NCBI GenBank assembly: GCA_016709005.1
Contig: JADJEU010000001.1
Coordinates: forward strand, 124,001 to 188,000
From: Crocinitomicaceae bacterium
GTDB lineage: Bacteria; Bacteroidota; Bacteroidia; Flavobacteriales_D; Crocinitomicaceae
Direction of reading: 5' to 3'
Length of the DNA: 64,000 nt
A program made the position numbers and the translations under genes. Position 1 is the stretch's first letter. Each line of letters begins with the position of its first letter. This document shows positions 16,841 to 25,406 of the stretch, piece after piece. Under the pieces are notes generated by a model that was not told where the DNA came from, did no database searches, and worked only from the letters and a program-made list of their open reading frames with translations.

Positions 16841-17386
16841 ATGAGAATAGGAATTATTTTTTTTATTGGACTAATAACTCTTTGTGGGTGTCGAAAGGAT
16901 TCTGATAAATCTGAATGTATTATTGATTATAAAATTGATAGCTCTACTTCTTATTCTCTAACAAGTACTCGGTGGAAATTAATTGGATTTAAAGAAACTT
17001 CAAAGACTAAAATTGACTATCCTCCATGCGAAGGATATAGGGTTGAAATAGACGGAAAAGTGAATGCGGACTACGGTGTTTACATTTCATTTCAAGACAC
17101 AATGCACAATTATAACAATCCCGAAATGTATCCTTATCCATACATTTATGGCGGTAACACATCTGTAAATAGTTACGCTGGTAGTTACGAATTTGATTAT
17201 GCGAATAATTTAGCATTGGGGATTTTTAATACTACTGAGCTTTGTCATCAGTCATCTGAAATAATGGACTTCGAGCGCAGGTATTATAGAACACTAAAAA
17301 AGGTCGATCGATTTGAAATCAATCACAATGTTTTAACTGTTTATTACAACTCAACCGATAAGATGATTTTTGTTCCTGTTGAATGA
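16841..17386 (+). CDS. META/lipocalin-like lipoprotein of unknown function
   Basis: A 181-residue lipoprotein: the signal ends LCGC, then RKDSDKS. The segment STRWKLIGFKE followed by a beta-rich, Tyr-rich region resembles META/HslJ-like and lipocalin-like domains in which W-K-L opens the first strand. Near the end LTVYYNSTDKMIFVPVE forms the typical closing strands. No specific role can be given. It follows the FG-GAP gene by 51 bases on the same strand but may be separate. Confidence 0.6.
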   Translation: MRIGIIFFIGLITLCGCRKDSDKSECIIDYKIDSSTSYSLTSTRWKLIGFKETSKTKIDYPPCEGYRVEIDGKVNADYGVYISFQDTMHNYNNPEMYPYPYIYGGNTSVNSYAGSYEFDYANNLALGIFNTTELCHQSSEIMDFERRYYRTLKKVDRFEINHNVLTVYYNSTDKMIFVPVE

Positions 17387-17484
17387 GCTTTTTGTAGTAT
17401 TATTATTTATGAAGCGTGAGCGAATTGTGCAAATGTCATTAGGAGATAACCTAAAAGACAACTGGCCCCATTTAATTTACCAAT

Positions 17485-18546
17485 TCAAGAATTGCTTAAA
17501 CTCAATCTCCCTTTTTCAATTCTCAACCCTGACGGAAAATTATTGGTATAAAGTTGCCCCGTTCCCAAACCTTGCGGCATGGGATTATTTTTAGTAAATG
17601 TATACTGCGCAATTGCATTTAATCCAATATTACTTTCAAGGGCAGAGGTAATCCACCAATCAATTTTATTTTTTACTGCGATTGAAATCCATTCATCTGA
17701 ACTTTGGAATCCACCCACCAAACTTGGTTTCAGAATGATGTATTGTGGTTTGATGAATGAAAGTAGTTCTGATTTTTTATCAAGTAAATTCACGCCAATC
17801 AATTCCTCATCCAAAGCAATGGGAAGTGGAGTAGAAGTACATAATTTTTTCATGGCTTCAAACTGCCCTTGTTTAATCGGTTGTTCAATGGAATGCAAAT
17901 CAAATTTTGCAAGCTGATCTAATTTTTTTGGAGCCTCATCTATCGAGAAAGCACCGTTGGCATCTACCCGTAATTCCATTTCTGCTCTTGAAAATTTAGC
18001 GCGGATTGATTTCAATAGATCTAATTCATCTTCAAAAGTGATAGGACTTCCAGAAGACCGGTCACTGAGCGAAGTCGAAGTGCCGATTTTAAGTTTTATG
18101 CATGAATACCCCGCCTCAATTTTCTCTCTGATCTGCTGCTCCATGAACTCTTTACTGCCCATCCAAATCAAACCGTTAATTGAGATTGATTTTTTACCCT
18201 CGGTAAATTCGGATGGAAAATAAATTTCTTTTCCGCCATTTTTTAAATCAAGCAATGCAGATTCTAATGCAAAACGAATCGATGGAAAATCGTGGATTTT
18301 AGAAAAGTTAGTTGCAACATGTTCATTTACATTTTTACAAATTTCAGCCAGTTGATTTTCGTAATCGTTATTCCAATCCGGTGATAAGTTCTCAATGATG
18401 GATGCTTCACCTTTGCCAATGACAGATGGATTAGCTTCATCGAACAATTCAATAATCCACGAGTTCTTGGTGTGCAACACGCCGCGGGATGTACCGCTGG
18501 CTTGTTTGAAGATTAGGGTGTGTTTATGGATTTTTGATTGAAGCAT
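17485..18546 (-). CDS. menC: o-Succinylbenzoate synthase (MenC), with repeat-derived insertion
   Basis: An enolase-superfamily enzyme that dehydrates SHCHC to o-succinylbenzoate in menaquinone synthesis. Seen are the catalytic Lys motif CIKLKIG, the metal ligands VDANGAF, SIEQP and ALDEEL, the second Lys region IILKPSLVGG, and ITSALESNIGLNAIAQ. Between KIG and FEDELDLL, where relatives have about three residues, this protein has TSTSLSDRSSGSPIT (about residues 155-169). That stretch is encoded by a copy of a dispersed GCTCA-type repeat (18058-18084) and keeps the frame. It falls in a loop after the first catalytic Lys strand, so activity may survive. Dipeptide epimerase is the main alternative. 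The next gene upstream starts only three bases away. Confidence 0.85.
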   Translation of the reverse strand: MLQSKIHKHTLIFKQASGTSRGVLHTKNSWIIELFDEANPSVIGKGEASIIENLSPDWNNDYENQLAEICKNVNEHVATNFSKIHDFPSIRFALESALLDLKNGGKEIYFPSEFTEGKKSISINGLIWMGSKEFMEQQIREKIEAGYSCIKLKIGTSTSLSDRSSGSPITFEDELDLLKSIRAKFSRAEMELRVDANGAFSIDEAPKKLDQLAKFDLHSIEQPIKQGQFEAMKKLCTSTPLPIALDEELIGVNLLDKKSELLSFIKPQYIILKPSLVGGFQSSDEWISIAVKNKIDWWITSALESNIGLNAIAQYTFTKNNPMPQGLGTGQLYTNNFPSGLRIEKGRLSLSNS

Positions 18547-18549
18547 TGT

Positions 18550-19107
18550 TCAGGATTGTTTTGGATCTAATTCAGGTAAATATTGAATCATGATTTTAAA
18601 ATCTCGATCTAAATTTTCTGAAACTTTGGAAACGCTTCGTCTTAGCATAAAATAGAAGACTCCAAACATGAGGATAGCATGCAATAACAAAAACACGAAT
18701 GGCATAAATCCAAATTTTGCAGCAAGACCGCTAAAGGCAAGAAAAATTGCTGCAGCTATATAAATAGAACAGAGCAACCAAAACATGTATTTCAATATTC
18801 CAGTGAATGCGCAAACATTCACAAGTAATCGAGTTCCATTTTTTTCGTTCTGAATTGTTCCCGAGATCAAAGGAATACCTGACAAAGAGTCAAAGAGTCG
18901 CTTCTTTTTTCGAATCGAAAATTCTGAAATGTTGATTGTGCCGCGATAATCAACTTTACTAGAACTGAAAGCATCAAATGCCCCGCTGAATAAGCCTTGA
19001 TCTGAATCCGTAAACTTTTGCATCTGCTCCACAAAATCTTCATGCCGAACATAATATTTCAGTGATAGATCTTCTGACAAACCGAGTTTATCAAGCCAGT
19101 TGCTCAT
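18550..19107 (-). CDS. Membrane protein of unknown function
   Basis: The 185-residue protein has a soluble N-terminal half (about 1-105, with RGTINISEFSIRKKKRLFDS) and two transmembrane helices, about 108-130 and 134-155, followed by a cytoplasmic tail. I do not recognise the family. It lies immediately before menC on the same strand with a three-base gap, so the two are probably co-transcribed. Confidence 0.6.
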   Translation of the reverse strand: MSNWLDKLGLSEDLSLKYYVRHEDFVEQMQKFTDSDQGLFSGAFDAFSSSKVDYRGTINISEFSIRKKKRLFDSLSGIPLISGTIQNEKNGTRLLVNVCAFTGILKYMFWLLCSIYIAAAIFLAFSGLAAKFGFMPFVFLLLHAILMFGVFYFMLRRSVSKVSENLDRDFKIMIQYLPELDPKQS

Positions 19108-19155
19108 GAATTAATTTCCTTAGACAGACAAGTCAAAGATAAGGAAATCTCAAGC

Positions 19156-20055
19156 TTATTGTTTGAAGATTTTTTGAGTGAATTTTCCGTCTTCGTTTGT
19201 CAACGTCACGAAATAAATTCCAGTTGGAAATTTTGATAGATCAATTTCAAGATCATAATCGGAAAGTATTATTTCAGGAGTGACCATTTGACCAAGACTG
19301 TTTGTGACGACTATCGATTCAAACGATGCATTGAAATCCCGTTTAATGAAGAATGATCCGAAAGTGGGATTGGGGTATCCGCTGATTGAGTAAGTCTGGT
19401 CAATTTTATCCACCGTTGCGTATTGGAGCGCACACACGCCTGTACCATAATTGCCGGCATAACTGTGATGAACATAAATGGTGTCTTGATAGCTGAAACA
19501 GAACATTTCACTTAATCCACCAGAGACGTTATTATTTGCATACGGTTCGATAAATAATCCTGCAGTGCAACCAATTCCTTCAATCCAGCGATCTGGTATG
19601 TTCTGGAATTCAATACGGGTTCGATATTCTCCGGAAATTAGAATTGAATCTACAGCATGAACTACAAGCGTATCGTAAAATGGTTGCCATGTACCAATTG
19701 GATAAGCAATAGAATCTCCAACTTCAAGCGTAAAATCGTAGAGTATGAACTCAAGAGTTGAATCTTTAGGGACATAAAATACTTGACCTCCATTGTCTCT
19801 GAGCGCACCAAAATAATCTCCACCGCAAATTTTTACTTGTGTATAAATTTCGGTTCCTATTACAGTGTCTTCTCCATTAACACAATAATTACCTATCCAA
19901 TATAGATATTGTGGATCCAACCAACCTGGATATCCTATTTCAAAGAAGTACGAATGATCTACCCAAACCGCATTTGAATCTGGAAAGGGTGTGTAGCTCT
20001 GACCAAATGAAAATGACATTTTGAGTAAGAGGAAAATGAGAAAGCACTTTTTCAT
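19156..20055 (-). CDS. Secreted T9SS cargo protein of unknown function
   Basis: A 299-residue protein with a signal peptide (MKKCFLIFLLLKMSFSFGQ) and a T9SS type A sorting domain at the C-terminus: SISGYPNPTFGSFFIKRD, then LSKFPTGIYFVTLTNEDGKF and a Lys-rich end. The middle part contains paired Cys (YCVNGEDTV, VKICGG, GIGCTAG, MFCFSY) and resembles the short secreted proteins of unknown function that are common in Flavobacteriia. It should be exported across the outer membrane by the T9SS and either anchored or released. Confidence 0.75.
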   Translation of the reverse strand: MKKCFLIFLLLKMSFSFGQSYTPFPDSNAVWVDHSYFFEIGYPGWLDPQYLYWIGNYCVNGEDTVIGTEIYTQVKICGGDYFGALRDNGGQVFYVPKDSTLEFILYDFTLEVGDSIAYPIGTWQPFYDTLVVHAVDSILISGEYRTRIEFQNIPDRWIEGIGCTAGLFIEPYANNNVSGGLSEMFCFSYQDTIYVHHSYAGNYGTGVCALQYATVDKIDQTYSISGYPNPTFGSFFIKRDFNASFESIVVTNSLGQMVTPEIILSDYDLEIDLSKFPTGIYFVTLTNEDGKFTQKIFKQ

Positions 20056-20144
20056 TTTTCAGGTCTTTTAATATCAAACGAATGAATTTGATTGACAGTT
20101 GGTAGTGATTTGTTTTTTATTCAATGTCGCGTCTTTAAGAATGT

Positions 20145-20152
20145 TATATTTG
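20145..20152 (+). promoter_or_regulatory. Candidate -7 box for the small membrane protein
   Basis: TATATTTG matches TAnnTTTG, 19 bases before the ATG at 20172. No -33 TTG at the expected spacing was seen. Confidence 0.35.
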
Positions 20153-20171
20153 ATAAACAAAACCAGAATCT

Positions 20172-20522
20172 ATGAAAGTATTAGCCTATATCAGCGTTGC
20201 CATCGGAACAGTTGCTCTTGCACTAGGAATCTATTTGCATTTTGTAGTGGCAGAAAATGCTGCTATCGCTGAATCTAATTTTGATAATATGCCAATGCTT
20301 ATTGGTGATTCGTATTATGGTTCGCCTGATCACAGTGCCGATTTGGATGCAATGAGTCTTAAAACAGATACAGGCATAGTTGTTTTCTTTGCCGGAATTC
20401 TGGCCGTTGTCCTTGCGCTTGTTCCCGCTTTGAAAAAACATAAATCAGCCTGGATTGGTGTCGTATTTGGATTAGCAGCTTTCCTGATAGGTGCCCTTTA
20501 CGGCACACACATGTTCTCGTAA
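20172..20522 (+). CDS. Small three-helix membrane protein
   Basis: A 116-residue protein with three predicted transmembrane helices: VLAYISVAIGTVALALGIYL (3-22), an extracytoplasmic Asp/Ser-rich loop, GIVVFFAGILAVVLALVPAL, and WIGVVFGLAAFLIGALYG. The family is not recognised. It stands alone with its own promoter-like box and precedes recR by 82 bases. Confidence 0.6.
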   Translation: MKVLAYISVAIGTVALALGIYLHFVVAENAAIAESNFDNMPMLIGDSYYGSPDHSADLDAMSLKTDTGIVVFFAGILAVVLALVPALKKHKSAWIGVVFGLAAFLIGALYGTHMFS

Positions 20523-20591
20523 GGTTAGTTTTTTCTCAAATTCTTGTTGATATTATCTGAAATCTGAATTCGGACGTGGCAAACTTTCTGC

Positions 20592-20599
20592 TAAATTTG
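20592..20599 (+). promoter_or_regulatory. Candidate -7 box for recR
   Basis: TAAATTTG matches TAnnTTTG and ends five bases before the recR ATG, again predicting a leaderless transcript. Confidence 0.4.
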
Positions 20600-20604
20600 A
20601 GTTC

Positions 20605-21225
20605 ATGAATATTCCTTCCAAACACGTTGAAGATTTAGTAGAACATTTTGCTTCGCTCCCGGGCATTGGCAGAAAGACTGCGCTTCGTCTTGTTTTGAAT
20701 TTATTGAAACGAAAAGAAGAAGAGATTGAATCTTTTTCAAAATCACTGGGCGGAATAAAAACCAAAATTTGTTCCTGCAAAAAATGCGGCAATTTATCGG
20801 ATGCGGAAGTGTGCAGTATTTGTGCACAACATAGCCGCAATCACAAATTGATTTGTGTGGTTGAAGATATTCGTGACATCATGGCCATTGAAAATACGCA
20901 ACAGTATTTTGGTGTCTATCATGTTCTTGGCGGCGTGATTTCTCCCATAGAAGGAATTGGTCCAAACGATTTAAACATTATACCGCTGCTTGAACGCGTC
21001 AACGCCGGTGAAGCAGAAGAGGTGATTCTGGCACTTAATGCAACCATGGAAGGAGATACTACAAACTTCTATCTCTATCGCAAATTGATTGACTCAAATA
21101 TTACTATCACAACGTTGTCTCGCGGTGTTTCTGTTGGAACGGAACTTCATTATACTGATGAATTGACGCTGGGGCGTTCGATCGTGAATCGTACGCTGTT
21201 TGATATGGCGCCGGTGAAACGGTAG
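20605..21225 (+). CDS. recR: Recombination mediator RecR
   Basis: RecR forms a ring-shaped clamp that, with RecO (and RecF), loads RecA at gaps. The 206 residues are full length: helix-hairpin-helix LPGIGRKTALRLVL (17-30), a four-Cys zinc finger CSCKKCG...VCSIC, and the Toprim domain CVVEDIRDIMAIENTQQY with GPNDLNI, ending with the Walker-like RGVSVGTELHYTDELTLGRS. It stands as a single gene with a promoter-like box. Confidence 0.95.
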   Translation: MNIPSKHVEDLVEHFASLPGIGRKTALRLVLNLLKRKEEEIESFSKSLGGIKTKICSCKKCGNLSDAEVCSICAQHSRNHKLICVVEDIRDIMAIENTQQYFGVYHVLGGVISPIEGIGPNDLNIIPLLERVNAGEAEEVILALNATMEGDTTNFYLYRKLIDSNITITTLSRGVSVGTELHYTDELTLGRSIVNRTLFDMAPVKR

Positions 21226-21240
21226 TGGCCGGCACTTAGG

Positions 21241-21475
21241 CCTTCGACAAGCTCAGGGCTCAGGTCTCGGTCAGATTGCTATTTACTACATTCATTATTT
21301 CTGAAGATGTCATTTCGAACGTAACGAAGTGGAGTGAGAAATCTCCTAAAGTTTGCGTTAGATTTTTTTTAGATCGAACGTTAACCGCATGAGATCTCTC
21401 CCTGCGGTCGAGATGACACTTCCCAGAATAGGGCATCCGTTGAATTTGAAAATCTGAGCCCTGAACCTGTCGAGG
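21241..21475. repeat. Nested inverted repeats in the recR-trxB spacer
   Basis: An outer pair, CTTCGACAAGCTCAGGGCTC at 21242-21261 and its near inverse at 21454-21475 (CTGAGCCCTGAACCTGTCGA), encloses an inner pair: GTCATTTCGAACG...GAGAAATCTC (21309-21345) facing GAGATCTCTCC...TCGAGATGAC (21391-21418). Both units are dispersed repeat families that recur elsewhere in the window. The arrangement looks like one repeat cluster inserted into another. The space holds no gene. Confidence 0.65.
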
Positions 21476-21485
21476 GGTCGAAGCG

Positions 21486-21526
21486 AAAAAAAAATCCCGC
21501 TTTGAAATAAACTCAAAACGGGATTC
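21486..21526 (-). terminator. trxB terminator
   Basis: On the minus strand, AATCCCG/CGGGATT arms around a short loop are followed by a run of about nine T (A-run at 21486-21494). It lies 20 bases beyond the trxB stop. Confidence 0.8.
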
Positions 21527-21546
21527 TTAGTTATGAAAGTAAAATC

Positions 21547-22500
21547 TTAATGTGCTCCTTTAGCCGCTAAATAACGTTCAGCATCCAACGCAGCCATACA
21601 GCCTGTACCTGCAGCAGTGATGGCCTGACGATACGTTTTATCTGCAGCATCTCCGCAAACAAAAACGCCTTCGACATTTGTTTTAGATGATCCGGGTACA
21701 TTTTTAATGTAACCTGTCTCGTCGAGTGTAATATAGTCTTTGAAGACTGCTGTGTTTGGTGTGTGACCTATTGCAATGAAAACGCCGGTTACCGGAATCT
21801 CATGTTTTTCTCCAGTTTTGTTGTTTACGATGCGAACACCGTTAACAACACTTCCATCTCCTAACACTTCATCAATTTGTGAGTTCATCAGCAAATTAAT
21901 TTTTGGAGTATTTCTCACACGGTTTTCCATGATTACCGATGCGCGGAATTTATCTGTGCGCACCAACATGGTTACTTTAGAACAGATGTTTGCAAGATAA
22001 GTTGCCTCTTCACAAGCTGAATCTCCGGCACCTACAATTACAACTTCCTGATTTCTGTAAAAGAATCCGTCACAAATTGCGCAGGCAGAAACGCCGCCGC
22101 CAAGTGCTAAGTATTTTTGTTCTGATTCAAGTCCTAAGTATTTTGCAGAAGCTCCCGTTGCAATAATCACGGTGTCTGCATGAATTTCTTTTGTCTCATC
22201 TACCCACACTTTGTGGATTGGTCCGGTAAAATCTACTTTAGTCACCCAACCTGTTCGTACATCTGTATTGAATCGTTTTGCCTGAGCTTCAAGCTGAATC
22301 ATCATTTCAGGACCTGTAACTCCGTCAGGATATCCCGGAAAATTTTCAACTTCATTGGTGGTGGTTAATTGACCACCTGGTTGTAATCCCTGATATAGAA
22401 CAGGATTCATACTTGCTCTGGCTGCATAAATTGCTGCGGTGTATCCGGCAGGACCTGAGCCAATGATCAGGCACTTAATACGTTCAATGTTTTCTGACAT
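21547..22500 (-). CDS. trxB: Thioredoxin-disulfide reductase
   Basis: A flavoenzyme that uses NADPH to reduce thioredoxin. From the ATG at 22500 it has 317 residues: FAD-binding GSGPAG near the N-terminus, the redox pair in SACAICDGFFY, the NADPH-binding GAGDSACEEA, and the C-terminal FAD motif GVFVCGDAADKTYRQAITAAGTG. A TTG 30 bases upstream could add ten residues, but it overlaps a promoter-like box. It is a single gene flanked by its own promoter box and terminator. Confidence 0.95.
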   Translation of the reverse strand: MSENIERIKCLIIGSGPAGYTAAIYAARASMNPVLYQGLQPGGQLTTTNEVENFPGYPDGVTGPEMMIQLEAQAKRFNTDVRTGWVTKVDFTGPIHKVWVDETKEIHADTVIIATGASAKYLGLESEQKYLALGGGVSACAICDGFFYRNQEVVIVGAGDSACEEATYLANICSKVTMLVRTDKFRASVIMENRVRNTPKINLLMNSQIDEVLGDGSVVNGVRIVNNKTGEKHEIPVTGVFIAIGHTPNTAVFKDYITLDETGYIKNVPGSSKTNVEGVFVCGDAADKTYRQAITAAGTGCMAALDAERYLAAKGAH

Positions 22501-22527
22501 GGGTTGAGATGTTTTAAATAATGGGGT

Positions 22528-22535
22528 CAAAGATA
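22528..22535 (-). promoter_or_regulatory. Candidate -7 box for trxB
   Basis: The minus strand reads TATCTTTG, a match to TAnnTTTG, 27 bases before the ATG at 22500. This position supports the shorter start. Confidence 0.45.
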
Positions 22536-22661
22536 GGGTGAATCAATCAGTTTTTGAACCTGATTTCCATCATTAATATTTATTGGTTCATTGGAATCGT
22601 CTATAAACGCTGTAATAAAAAAGAAACAGGGAACAATAGTCTTAAATCAATTTAAAGGTGG

Positions 22662-22669
22662 TATTTTTG
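22662..22669 (+). promoter_or_regulatory. Candidate -7 box for the helicase gene
   Basis: TATTTTTG matches TAnnTTTG, 22 bases before the ATG at 22692. Confidence 0.4.
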
Positions 22670-22691
22670 CAAAAATTTATTCGGGCCATCC

Positions 22692-24206
22692 ATGATCGAC
22701 GAAAGTCTCTTTAAGAAAAAAGAACTCTATCCTTTTCAGGACAAAGTCGTCAAGCAAATTATCGAAGAGATATTAGGCAACGGCCAGAACTTCAACTTGT
22801 TATTTCAGCTCCCAACCGGTGGTGGAAAGACAGTTATCTTCTCAAATATCGCCAAACAATACGTTCAAAAAACGGGTAAGAAGGTTTTGATCCTGACACA
22901 CCGAATTGAGCTTTGTGTTCAAACTTCAAAACAATTAACAGCGCTTGGGGTTGCAAATAAAGTTGTGAATAGTGTTGTAAAGCTATTGGAAGATCAAAAT
23001 GAATATCAATCATTCACGGCAATGGTTGAAACCTTGAACAACCGATTGCAGGAAAATGCCAGTTTCATTGAAAACATTGGATTGGTAATTGTCGATGAAG
23101 CGCACAACAACTCGTTCCGCAAAATCTTCCAGTATTTTAAAGAGATTAATATTTTGGGTGTTACTGCAACGCCGTTAAGTTCAAACAAAGCGCTTCCATT
23201 AAAAGATAATTACGATCGTTTGATTGTAGGTGAGAGTATTAAATCACTGATTGAAAACGGATATCTTTCGAATGCAGATACCTATACTTATGATGTTAAT
23301 CTTCATGGTTTAAAGATTGGTATCAACGGTGATTTTACGGTCAGCTCATCTGATAAATTGTACAGCAATTATTTCATGCAAGAAAAATTACTTTTTGCTT
23401 ATGAAGAGATTGCTGTAGGTAGAAAGACTTTGATTTTTAACAGTGGAATTGAATCATCACGCGCCGTGTATGATCTTTTCAAAAAGAATAAATATCCGAT
23501 CCGTCACCTGGATAGCACATTCAGTGAAGGAGACCGCAAAGAAATATTAGAGTGGTTTAAACATACAGAAGGTGCTGTACTAACTTCGGTTGGAATTTTG
23601 ACAACTGGATTTGATGAGCCTACAGTAGAAACAATCATTTTGAACAGAGCAACCAGATCATTAACGCTCTATCATCAGATGATCGGCCGTGGATCGCGCA
23701 AGCTTTCAAACAAAAGTACATTTCAGGTAATTGACTTGGGCAACAACGTGAGACGCTTTGGATACTGGCAAGATTATATTGACTGGAATGATGCGTTCAA
23801 TTTTCCTGACAGATTTCTGGAATCACGCCTAAGTGAAGAAGATGATATGTTGTTTGAAGCAGAGTATGAATTGCCGCGTAATCTCAAAGACAAATTAAAA
23901 GATCCAACTAAACTTGAAACATTCTCGATGCGTGATGTGTATCTGGATTGCATTGCAACTGGTAAAAAAGGAAAAGATGCAGTTGATGTTTCTCTGAACA
24001 ATCACTTTGAAGTCATCGCAGAAAATTCAGAAGATGTTTATGATGGAATCATGCTTCTTGAAGAATTGCAAGAAGATGTTGAGCGTCGTTTAAAACATTA
24101 TACGAAATGTATTACTAAAACAACCGATGCTTATCTGAGCTGGTTGAAAGAAACGTATAACCGCCAATTAAGTCAGCGAATCAGAGCTGAATTGGATGCA
24201 GAATAG
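22692..24206 (+). CDS. SF2 DEAH-box helicase
   Basis: A 504-residue superfamily 2 helicase of the type related to the UvrB/type III restriction helicase fold. Motif I is LPTGGGKT (40-47), motif Ia LTHRIELC, motif II VDEAH, motif III GVTATP, and motif VI QMIGRGSRK; LTTGFDEPTVETIILNRAT sits between them. An ATP-dependent DNA or RNA translocase role follows from the family. The last ~130 residues (from about DRFLESRLSEEDDM) are a family-specific extension. There is no nuclease or methylase partner next to it, so it is not an obvious restriction or defence component. Confidence 0.85.
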   Translation: MIDESLFKKKELYPFQDKVVKQIIEEILGNGQNFNLLFQLPTGGGKTVIFSNIAKQYVQKTGKKVLILTHRIELCVQTSKQLTALGVANKVVNSVVKLLEDQNEYQSFTAMVETLNNRLQENASFIENIGLVIVDEAHNNSFRKIFQYFKEINILGVTATPLSSNKALPLKDNYDRLIVGESIKSLIENGYLSNADTYTYDVNLHGLKIGINGDFTVSSSDKLYSNYFMQEKLLFAYEEIAVGRKTLIFNSGIESSRAVYDLFKKNKYPIRHLDSTFSEGDRKEILEWFKHTEGAVLTSVGILTTGFDEPTVETIILNRATRSLTLYHQMIGRGSRKLSNKSTFQVIDLGNNVRRFGYWQDYIDWNDAFNFPDRFLESRLSEEDDMLFEAEYELPRNLKDKLKDPTKLETFSMRDVYLDCIATGKKGKDAVDVSLNNHFEVIAENSEDVYDGIMLLEELQEDVERRLKHYTKCITKTTDAYLSWLKETYNRQLSQRIRAELDAE

Positions 24207-24220
24207 TGAAGCTTAAGAAG

Positions 24221-24262
24221 AAAAAAAATCCCGCTCAGAATTTCTAAGCGGGATTTTTTTTT
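24221..24262. terminator. Bidirectional terminator
   Basis: AATCCCGCT and AGCGGGATT form the stem, with an A-run before and a run of nine T after, so it serves both the helicase gene and the convergent T9SS gene. Confidence 0.85.
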
Positions 24263-24274
24263 GTTGGCGTACTG

Positions 24275-25141
24275 TTAGTTGACAATCAATTTCTGAGTTG
24301 AAATCAGGTCATTTTGTAAAACGCTCACCTGATAAATTCCAGATTCAAATTCTGAAATATCAAGGGTAGTTTCACCTGTGCCTTCAAACACCAATGAGCC
24401 ATTCATGCTATAAATCTGAACAAATGAATTTGGCTCTACATTAAGTACCAATACCTCAGAGGCTGGATTAGGATAAATTGAAAACGAATTATTCTCTTCA
24501 ATGCCTAAAGCATACATTACAGTAATATCTTCAGTAACACGCGGGCAAATTTTAGATTCCCCCAAAAGAAAATGTCTTGCACCGGTAATTTGATAAACAT
24601 GATTTAGTGTTGGCGTATATTGATAAATCTGATCATCAATCAAACAATTACCCGAACTGTCATTTACAATGAACTGCCCAAAACCGGCATTTGGATTTGT
24701 GCAAATTGCATCTGTTACGGTTACCAGGATGCCTTCATATTTTTCTTGTGAGATGTCAGATGTTGGAATTAAAACTGGATTTGGTTGTGGGTTTCCTGAA
24801 TTGATCACCGTAACGTTTGTGACATCGTTCATTTCTGTCAGGCCAAAATATTCTGTGACCGTGCCTGTTACTTCCACACTGTCTCCAAGTGCAACAGGGT
24901 AAGCCGATTCATTTACATAAATTCCATTCCAGACACCATCACCATCTTGTATAAAAAAAGTTCCGGCTTCACCAAAGTCAAAAACACCAGTTACAATACC
25001 ATAGGTAGTAACTACATTGTTCATCTGAGGTGATTCACCATTAATAGTCAGTGTGAATTGAATGTCGTGTATCGAGACGACTTGAGAAAATGAAATGGTG
25101 CTAATTGCAAAAACGGGTAAAAGTGTGGTGAGAGTTTTCAT
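24275..25141 (-). CDS. T9SS cargo protein with OB-fold nucleic-acid-binding-like domain
   Basis: A 288-residue secreted protein: signal peptide (MKTLTTLLPVFAISTISFSQ), then an OB-fold-like domain of the type found in YhcR and extracellular nucleases (VTTYGIVTGVFDFGEAGTFF, IQDGDGVWNGIYVNE, LGDSVEVTGTVTEYFGLTEM), and a T9SS sorting domain (SFSIYPNPASEVLVLNV...ESGIYQVSVL). In other genomes the OB-fold often precedes an endonuclease domain; here none follows, so this protein may only bind. It is paralogous to the gene just upstream at 25407-26765, which carries an extra N-terminal domain, and is separated from it by a terminator. Confidence 0.8.
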   Translation of the reverse strand: MKTLTTLLPVFAISTISFSQVVSIHDIQFTLTINGESPQMNNVVTTYGIVTGVFDFGEAGTFFIQDGDGVWNGIYVNESAYPVALGDSVEVTGTVTEYFGLTEMNDVTNVTVINSGNPQPNPVLIPTSDISQEKYEGILVTVTDAICTNPNAGFGQFIVNDSSGNCLIDDQIYQYTPTLNHVYQITGARHFLLGESKICPRVTEDITVMYALGIEENNSFSIYPNPASEVLVLNVEPNSFVQIYSMNGSLVFEGTGETTLDISEFESGIYQVSVLQNDLISTQKLIVN

Positions 25142-25345
25142 AGAGTAGGTGTTTGTGTTTGACTGAAGTTAAGACTAATTATAACCGAAGTCAACACAAC
25201 TAAAAAAAAGTATTTCAACTTTTACAGGTTGAAAACTCATAAAATCGTTTGAGTAAAAGTCTTACGACCACAAATGAGTTTGAAGCGCATTTAACCCACT
25301 GCTGTATTCGTCGACAGAAAGATGCCGTTCATCAGAAACACATTC

Positions 25346-25385
25346 AAAAAAAAATCCCGCTGAGATTTTTCTCAACGGGATTTTA
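25346..25385 (-). terminator. Terminator of the upstream T9SS OB-fold gene
   Basis: On the minus strand, AATCCCGTT and AGCGGGATT arms flank a loop containing GAGAAAAATCTCA and are followed by a T-run of about nine. It lies just downstream of the stop at 25407. The remaining space to 25142 shows no gene. Confidence 0.8.
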
Positions 25386-25406
25386 GAAAATTATGTCAAT
25401 TTATAA

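Noticed and set aside
22692..24206. Helicase as part of a defence or restriction system
   Set aside because: No methylase, nuclease or other defence gene is adjacent; neighbours are trxB and a T9SS protein.
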